From the NCBI GenBank assembly GCA_025943965.1, contig JAPCWD010000005.1, positions 1 to 64,000 on the forward strand: a DNA stretch of 64,000 bases. Reading direction: 5' to 3'. Position numbers and translations under genes: made by a program. Below the pieces are notes generated by a model. It ran no database searches. It was not told the origin of the DNA and saw nothing but the letters and a program-made list of their open reading frames with translations. Source of the DNA: Synergistaceae bacterium DZ-S4 (GTDB lineage: Bacteria; Synergistota; Synergistia; Synergistales; Synergistaceae). Of the stretch, positions 59,869-64,000 are shown one piece after another (position 1 is the stretch's first letter; the number at the start of each line of letters is the position of its first letter).

Positions 59869-61335
59869 ATGGATGAAGAGTGCGTAACGGAGCTGCCCAG
59901 GGGAGGAGATCTTCCTTGGGCGCTCTTCTATCCGGCAGATTACGCCGTGGCGTCATCCAACCTCGGTTACCACTACGTATACCGTGCCCTTAAGGAACTT
60001 GGTGTTGCGGCAGAACGGTTCTGCGGTTCACCGGTGCCTTTCAGGTCAATAGAAGGGGATACTCTTCTTGAGCGTTTCCCTGTCATCACTGCAAGCGTTG
60101 CCTACGAAGGAAATGCTGAGGCCTTTTTCAGATGGCTGGATACCGCAAACATCCCCCTCCATTTTGAAGACAGGCTTTCGGGCAGTTTCCCAATAATTGG
60201 AGCCGGCGGCGCAATGACATATATTAACCCTCTTCTTCTGTCGGCAGTATGCGACTTCATCGTTTTGGGAGACGCCCTCGATGCACTGCCGTTTGCGGCA
60301 GAGTCACTGCGGAGGTATCTGGAGGACGGAAACAAGGCAAAACTATTCTCCATGCTGGCGGAGCATCCTTCGATTTTTGTGCCGCCGGTCCATATCCGGC
60401 AGGGCAGCGTTTCTGCAAAGAGACGCACGGCAAACGATCAGCCGCTTGACGGAAGTTATCCGATGAACAGCACCTGGCTTACACCGAGAAGTTCCTTCGG
60501 AAAGACCCTTCTCGTTGAACTTCAGAGAGGCTGTGCCCGGAACTGCAGTTACTGCACTCTGCCGGGCTGTTTCGGGAAGATGAGGTTCAGGGATCCCGGA
60601 GTGATCATGGAGCGGCTTGAACAGATCTTCACTGACCACGAAGTTGGGCAGGTAGGCCTTGTGACGCCCGAAGCGGGAGACTACCCCCAAATAGAGGACC
60701 TTCTTGATTTCCTCGCGGCTAAAGGCAAGGGCGTGTCCTTTGCCTCGCTGAGGATAGACAGGCTGACAGAAAAGATGCTCTCGGCACTCAAAATGGGAGG
60801 AAGGCACAGTATAACTGTCGCTCCGGAGACCGGGAGCGATGAGTTGCGTTTTACCTGCGGCAAAAGGTTCACCAATGAGTTGATAGCGGAAAAAATGGAG
60901 CTTGCGGCATCGCTTGGGATAGATCAGGCCAAGCTGTATTTTATGACAGGACTGCCGGGGGAGACCGACGAAGACATCAGGGCAATAGCTGCACTGTCCG
61001 GAAGAATAATCGAGAGGACCGGAATGAACCTGATCCTTTCGGTCAACCCCTTCATTCCAAAACCCGGAACTGCATGGAGCAAAGCAGAATTTGGGGGTAT
61101 ACCTGAACTGAAGAAAAAGTATGATATTTTGATCAGGGAGCTTTCAAAAATAAAGAAGAAAAGACCGCAGCTGAGGATGACAAGCCCGAAGGAGGCAGAG
61201 AACGAGTTCTCCCTTGCTTGGTACGGATATAAAGAAAGCACCGCACTGGCAAAAAACAGAGGAGTTTCGAAAAAAGTTCCTTTTGACAGCACCGCCAGAT
61301 CTAAAACGCTGTTAGAATTAGAACGTCTATGGTAG
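59869..61335 (+). CDS. Radical SAM protein (B12-binding-like N-terminus)
   Basis: The 488-residue protein has an N-terminal region resembling a cobalamin-binding fold and a radical SAM core with Cys222, Cys226 and Cys229 in CARNCSYC. VTPEAGDYPQIEDLL and TVAPETGSDELRFTCGKRF follow, as in YgiQ/MiaB-like proteins. The substrate is unknown. It lies 68 bp after ftsZ. The frame is open upstream to the ftsZ end, so a non-ATG start (such as CTG at 59797 after GGCGGAGGCG) could extend it by 24 residues. It may be cotranscribed with the dcw cluster. Confidence 0.8.
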   Translation: MDEECVTELPRGGDLPWALFYPADYAVASSNLGYHYVYRALKELGVAAERFCGSPVPFRSIEGDTLLERFPVITASVAYEGNAEAFFRWLDTANIPLHFEDRLSGSFPIIGAGGAMTYINPLLLSAVCDFIVLGDALDALPFAAESLRRYLEDGNKAKLFSMLAEHPSIFVPPVHIRQGSVSAKRRTANDQPLDGSYPMNSTWLTPRSSFGKTLLVELQRGCARNCSYCTLPGCFGKMRFRDPGVIMERLEQIFTDHEVGQVGLVTPEAGDYPQIEDLLDFLAAKGKGVSFASLRIDRLTEKMLSALKMGGRHSITVAPETGSDELRFTCGKRFTNELIAEKMELAASLGIDQAKLYFMTGLPGETDEDIRAIAALSGRIIERTGMNLILSVNPFIPKPGTAWSKAEFGGIPELKKKYDILIRELSKIKKKRPQLRMTSPKEAENEFSLAWYGYKESTALAKNRGVSKKVPFDSTARSKTLLELERLW

Positions 61336-61354
61336 TTTGACAGGAGGTGACTGC

Positions 61355-61999
61355 ATGGTTACGAGAAGAACGCGCAACTATAAGGAAAAGAAACCCATGA
61401 CGACCTTTGGACAGTTCATTTTGCCGCTGACTGTAATAATGGCGGTCGCACTGCTTTTTTTCAGTGTCAAGCTCTTCTTCTTCAACTCAAACGAGACTGA
61501 AGACATCATTTTCACCCAAGAGGAGACGGTAAAGCAGGCACCAACAAATCCTGTACCCGATGAAAAACCGGCAGAGATACCTTCAGGCACTCAAGCGGTA
61601 AAAAAGGTAGAGATAAAGCCCGCCCAACCGGTCGACGGGAAGACCGAGGGGATCAGGAAAGAGAGTACTGCGGCCGCAGCGAAAGCGCCAGCCAAACCTT
61701 CAGCTGCTGTGAAAGAAACGGCAGTCAAAGCAGAAACGCCTAAGCAAACTACAGCCAAGGCTGTCCCCAGATGGGACATCCAGATAGGTGCGTTTTCATC
61801 GAAGGAGAACGCGCTTCAGCTTGTAGAGAAAGCAAAAACACAGGGGCATGCCACTTACCTGGTTGAAGAAAAAAAGGACGGGGCCCCCTTTTACAAGGTA
61901 CGCGTCAAAAATCCGAAGATGGACAGGGATGAGGCCGTCGCCCTTTCAAAGATACTGGAGAAAGAGGGATACCCGTATTTCCTTGTTGAGATCAAGTAG
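61355..61999 (+). CDS. SPOR-domain membrane protein
   Basis: The 214-residue protein has a basic N-terminus (MVTRRTRNYKEKKPM), one membrane span (FILPLTVIMAVALLFFSVKL), a long Lys/Pro/Ala-rich linker, and a C-terminal SPOR domain (WDIQIGAFSSKENALQLVEK, YKVRVKNP). SPOR domains bind peptidoglycan stripped of stem peptides at the septum. AGGAGGTGA sits before the ATG at 61355. The position after ftsZ and the radical SAM gene fits a division role. Confidence 0.88.
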   Translation: MVTRRTRNYKEKKPMTTFGQFILPLTVIMAVALLFFSVKLFFFNSNETEDIIFTQEETVKQAPTNPVPDEKPAEIPSGTQAVKKVEIKPAQPVDGKTEGIRKESTAAAAKAPAKPSAAVKETAVKAETPKQTTAKAVPRWDIQIGAFSSKENALQLVEKAKTQGHATYLVEEKKDGAPFYKVRVKNPKMDRDEAVALSKILEKEGYPYFLVEIK

Positions 62000-62037
62000 C
62001 ATTTTTAAATATAAAGTTACGAAAGGTCGCTGTATTG

Positions 62038-63273
62038 ATGTCCGGTTTTGTAAAAGAGGTCACACCCCGGATGGATGCCCTGCAGTATGTTGCTGAGAGG
62101 CTCTCTTTTCCCTGGAGTGTGCGAAGTGCAGATATACCGCTTGATTCTGCCCTCGGAAAGAGGATCGCCCGGGATATAAAGGCAGAAGAACAATATCCCC
62201 CCTTCACAAGAAGCCTGAGAGACGGCTTTGCTGTCTACAGTCCCGATGTTGTGGCGGCGACTCCGGGTACTCCCACGTTTTTGAACAGGGCCGGGGATAT
62301 CCCGATGGGGCTGGTCCCCGAATTATCCATAGTGTCCGGAGAGGCTGCCTCCATCCCTACGGGGGGGGTACTTCCAAAGGGCGCCGATGCTGTTGTTATG
62401 CTTGAAAGCACGACCTCCGCAGGGGGATGGATAGAAGTGAGGGATGCGGTCCAGTCGGGAGACAATGTGATCCATGCCGGAGAAGAGTTTCCGGCGGGAC
62501 AAAAAGTCCTTTCCGGGGGAGACATGGTCGATTTCAGGACTGTGAGCATCCTGTCGACCCTTGGGATAAGGAGCGTCCCCTCAGCAGACCTGAAGATAAG
62601 CATCCTGAGTACCGGAGACGAGATAGTTCCGGTCGAGACGCGGCCGCTTCCTCCCGGAAGGATAAGGGATGTGAACGGTTGGTCGGTGAGGTCCCTTCTT
62701 TCCAGATATGGTTTCGAAGCTGAATACGGAGGGATCCTCCCGGACGAAGGCGACAATTTTGAGAGTGCTGTGAAAGATGAGATAGGAAAGTGCGATGTTC
62801 TGGTGCTGAGCGGAGGTTCCTCCGTTGGGACCAGGGATCACTGTTCAAGGGTTTTGGAAAAACTTCCCTCGCCGGGTCTGATGGTCAGGGGGATAAACAT
62901 AGTCCCGGGAAAGCCAGCCCTGATCGCGGGATGTCTGGAAGAGAAAAAACTCATCGTCAGCCTTCCCGGTCATCCGCTGTCATGCCTGACAGCAGCATTC
63001 GTACTGCTGCTTCCTCTGCTGCTGAGGCTTGTCGGCGCCAATGAGGAAAGGTGCGGCATAAAGATGCAGCTTCCTGTGCTGAGAGACATTACCGCAAGGA
63101 CCGGTCCGGAGGAGTTCGTTCCCTGCAGGGTGACTGCGGGGGGAAAGATCGATCCGATACTTGCCAAGTCAGGCTATGTCTCTTCACTCGCGTCAGCGGA
63201 CGGATTTATAAGGATACCCGAAGACAGGGAAACTATCAGGGCCGGTGAGACGGCGGAGGTATGGTTATGGTAG
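62038..63273 (+). CDS. moeA: Molybdopterin molybdenumtransferase MoeA, copy 1
   Basis: The protein is 411 residues. It carries the MoeA N-terminal domain (YPPFTRSLRDGFAVYS), the metal-insertion loop VLPKGADAVVMLESTTSAGG, ISILSTGDEIVPV, the catalytic segment VLVLSGGSSVGTRDHCSRVL, and GKPALIAGCLEEKKLIVSLPGHPLSCLTAAF. It inserts molybdenum (or tungsten) into adenylated molybdopterin. The ATG at 62038 follows GAAAGGTC. Its stop overlaps the next moeA by 7 bp. Anaerobes often need tungsten for aldehyde oxidoreductases; which metal is used cannot be told. Confidence 0.92.
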   Translation: MSGFVKEVTPRMDALQYVAERLSFPWSVRSADIPLDSALGKRIARDIKAEEQYPPFTRSLRDGFAVYSPDVVAATPGTPTFLNRAGDIPMGLVPELSIVSGEAASIPTGGVLPKGADAVVMLESTTSAGGWIEVRDAVQSGDNVIHAGEEFPAGQKVLSGGDMVDFRTVSILSTLGIRSVPSADLKISILSTGDEIVPVETRPLPPGRIRDVNGWSVRSLLSRYGFEAEYGGILPDEGDNFESAVKDEIGKCDVLVLSGGSSVGTRDHCSRVLEKLPSPGLMVRGINIVPGKPALIAGCLEEKKLIVSLPGHPLSCLTAAFVLLLPLLLRLVGANEERCGIKMQLPVLRDITARTGPEEFVPCRVTAGGKIDPILAKSGYVSSLASADGFIRIPEDRETIRAGETAEVWLW

Positions 63274-64000
63274 CCCGATACAGCGAGCACATTGAACTGG
63301 TGAAAGCTTTGGATCTTCTGAAAGAGGCCTTTTCGGACCGGATCCTCAAAAATATAACTGAAATGAAGATATCCGATGCGCTCGGATGCGTCCTGGCAGA
63401 AGACATCACTGCACACAGGAACGTTCCCCATTACGCGGCTTCTGCTGTGGACGGATACGCCCTTGATGCATCTTCCACCATAGGCGCCTCGCAGGCGACC
63501 CCGGCAAAGCTGGGATCTTCGTCATACAGGTGGATGAACACCGGAGCTGATATACCGCACTGGGCCAACGCCGTGCTGATGGTCGAGGATTCTTCGCTTG
63601 AGGGCGATGACCTGCTCATATTCAAAAGCCTGACACCTTCCGCAAACGTAAGGCCGCTGGGAGAAGATGTCATGGCCGGCCAGATCATAGCGCGCGAGGG
63701 GGAGAGAGTCAGCCCGGCCCTGATCTCACTCTTTCTCTGTGCGGGCATAGACAGTGTCCCAGTCTTCAAAAAGCCGAAGACCCTCTACATACCTACAGGA
63801 GACGAGGTCATCGATAGGGAAAAATGGCTCGAAGACCCAAGTCCAAGATCAGGAACAGTAGCCGAGAGCAACTCTCTTTTCATCGAGGCCTCCTTCAGGG
63901 AATGGGGATATGAAGTGGACGTCTCGGCTGTGGTGCCCGACGATCCCGCGATCCTTAAGGAAAAGGTTTCGGCGGGAGTTGACGGGTACGACGTTGTCCT
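63267..64000 (+). CDS. moeA: Molybdopterin molybdenumtransferase MoeA, copy 2 (partial, runs off the window)
   Basis: The frame is open from the ATG at 63267 to the window end (about 244 codons). It begins MVARYSEHIELVKALDLLKE, then VPHYAASAVDGYALDASS, WANAVLMVEDSSLEGD, VRPLGEDVMAGQII and LYIPTGDEVIDREKW, all MoeA landmarks. It is colinear with copy 1 but clearly different in sequence. GGAGGT lies about 9 bp upstream and the start overlaps the first moeA by 7 bp. The 3' part is not seen; some second copies carry a C-terminal periplasmic-binding-protein-like domain, which cannot be checked here. Confidence 0.9.
   Translation, partial: MVARYSEHIELVKALDLLKEAFSDRILKNITEMKISDALGCVLAEDITAHRNVPHYAASAVDGYALDASSTIGASQATPAKLGSSSYRWMNTGADIPHWANAVLMVEDSSLEGDDLLIFKSLTPSANVRPLGEDVMAGQIIAREGERVSPALISLFLCAGIDSVPVFKKPKTLYIPTGDEVIDREKWLEDPSPRSGTVAESNSLFIEASFREWGYEVDVSAVVPDDPAILKEKVSAGVDGYDVV

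Noticed and set aside
1..64000. tRNA or rRNA genes
   Set aside because: No tRNA T-loop (GGTTCRANNCC) in a cloverleaf context and no rRNA landmark was noticed by eye on either strand; a covariance search could still find one.

Overview
The window looks like a chromosomal segment of a strictly anaerobic, amino-acid-fermenting bacterium. The best guess is a member of the Synergistota. This is inferred from gene content, not from a database search: a nine-gene V/A-type ATPase with sodium ligands in its rotor subunit, a TAXI-type TRAP transporter, a very large 2-hydroxyacyl-CoA dehydratase activase, a CoA-transferase/thiolase pair, AddAB, and a complete cell-wall/division (dcw) cluster containing two murE genes.

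Region 1 (1-6600) is accessory DNA. It holds a doubly truncated IS21-type element (istA, istB), a truncated REP-associated (Y1) transposase, an orphan Eco57I-type DNA methyltransferase on the minus strand, an IS3 orfA stump and an intact higBA-like toxin-antitoxin pair. The stretches between them carry three kinds of repeat: a unit of about 40 bp tied to the Y1 transposase, an 11-bp tandem repeat, and strings of short hairpins with a constant linker. The last two recur at 22.2-22.5 kb.

Region 2 (6600-24100) is metabolic. It holds the 1403-residue activase, then a divergent RpiR-type regulator facing an operon of class-III aminotransferase, TAXI binding protein, fused TRAP permease, CoA-transferase A/B and thiolase. 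The operon reads as uptake of an organic or amino acid, removal of its amino group, CoA activation and thiolytic cleavage. An SDR, a flavodoxin/ferredoxin fusion, a small Cys-rich protein, a flavin reductase and a NitT/TauT-type ABC permease/ATPase pair without a binding protein follow.

Region 3 (24100-40500) holds an MBL-fold hydrolase overlapping addB and addA (double-strand break repair), then the V-ATPase operon (G/H-like, I, K, E, C, F, A, B, D). That operon has a recognisable promoter and a strong terminator.

Region 4 (40570-64000) begins with the RNase P RNA and its terminator. The dcw cluster follows in the order mraZ, rsmH, ftsL, ftsI, murE, murE, murF, mraY, murD, ftsW, murG, murC, murB, ftsQ, ftsA, ftsZ. 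mraZ is preceded by four MraZ-type boxes at exact 10-bp spacing that overlap its -10 element. After ftsZ come a radical SAM protein, a SPOR-domain protein and two tandem moeA genes, the second cut by the window edge.

The most unusual signal is the non-coding composite repeat at 4.6, 6.0-6.6 and 22.2-22.5 kb. It is a string of different small hairpins joined by a constant linker (about AATTCTCC). Stems at equivalent positions differ in sequence but keep their pairing, and the strings sit next to 11-bp phased repeats. No tRNA, CRISPR array or prophage was recognised.
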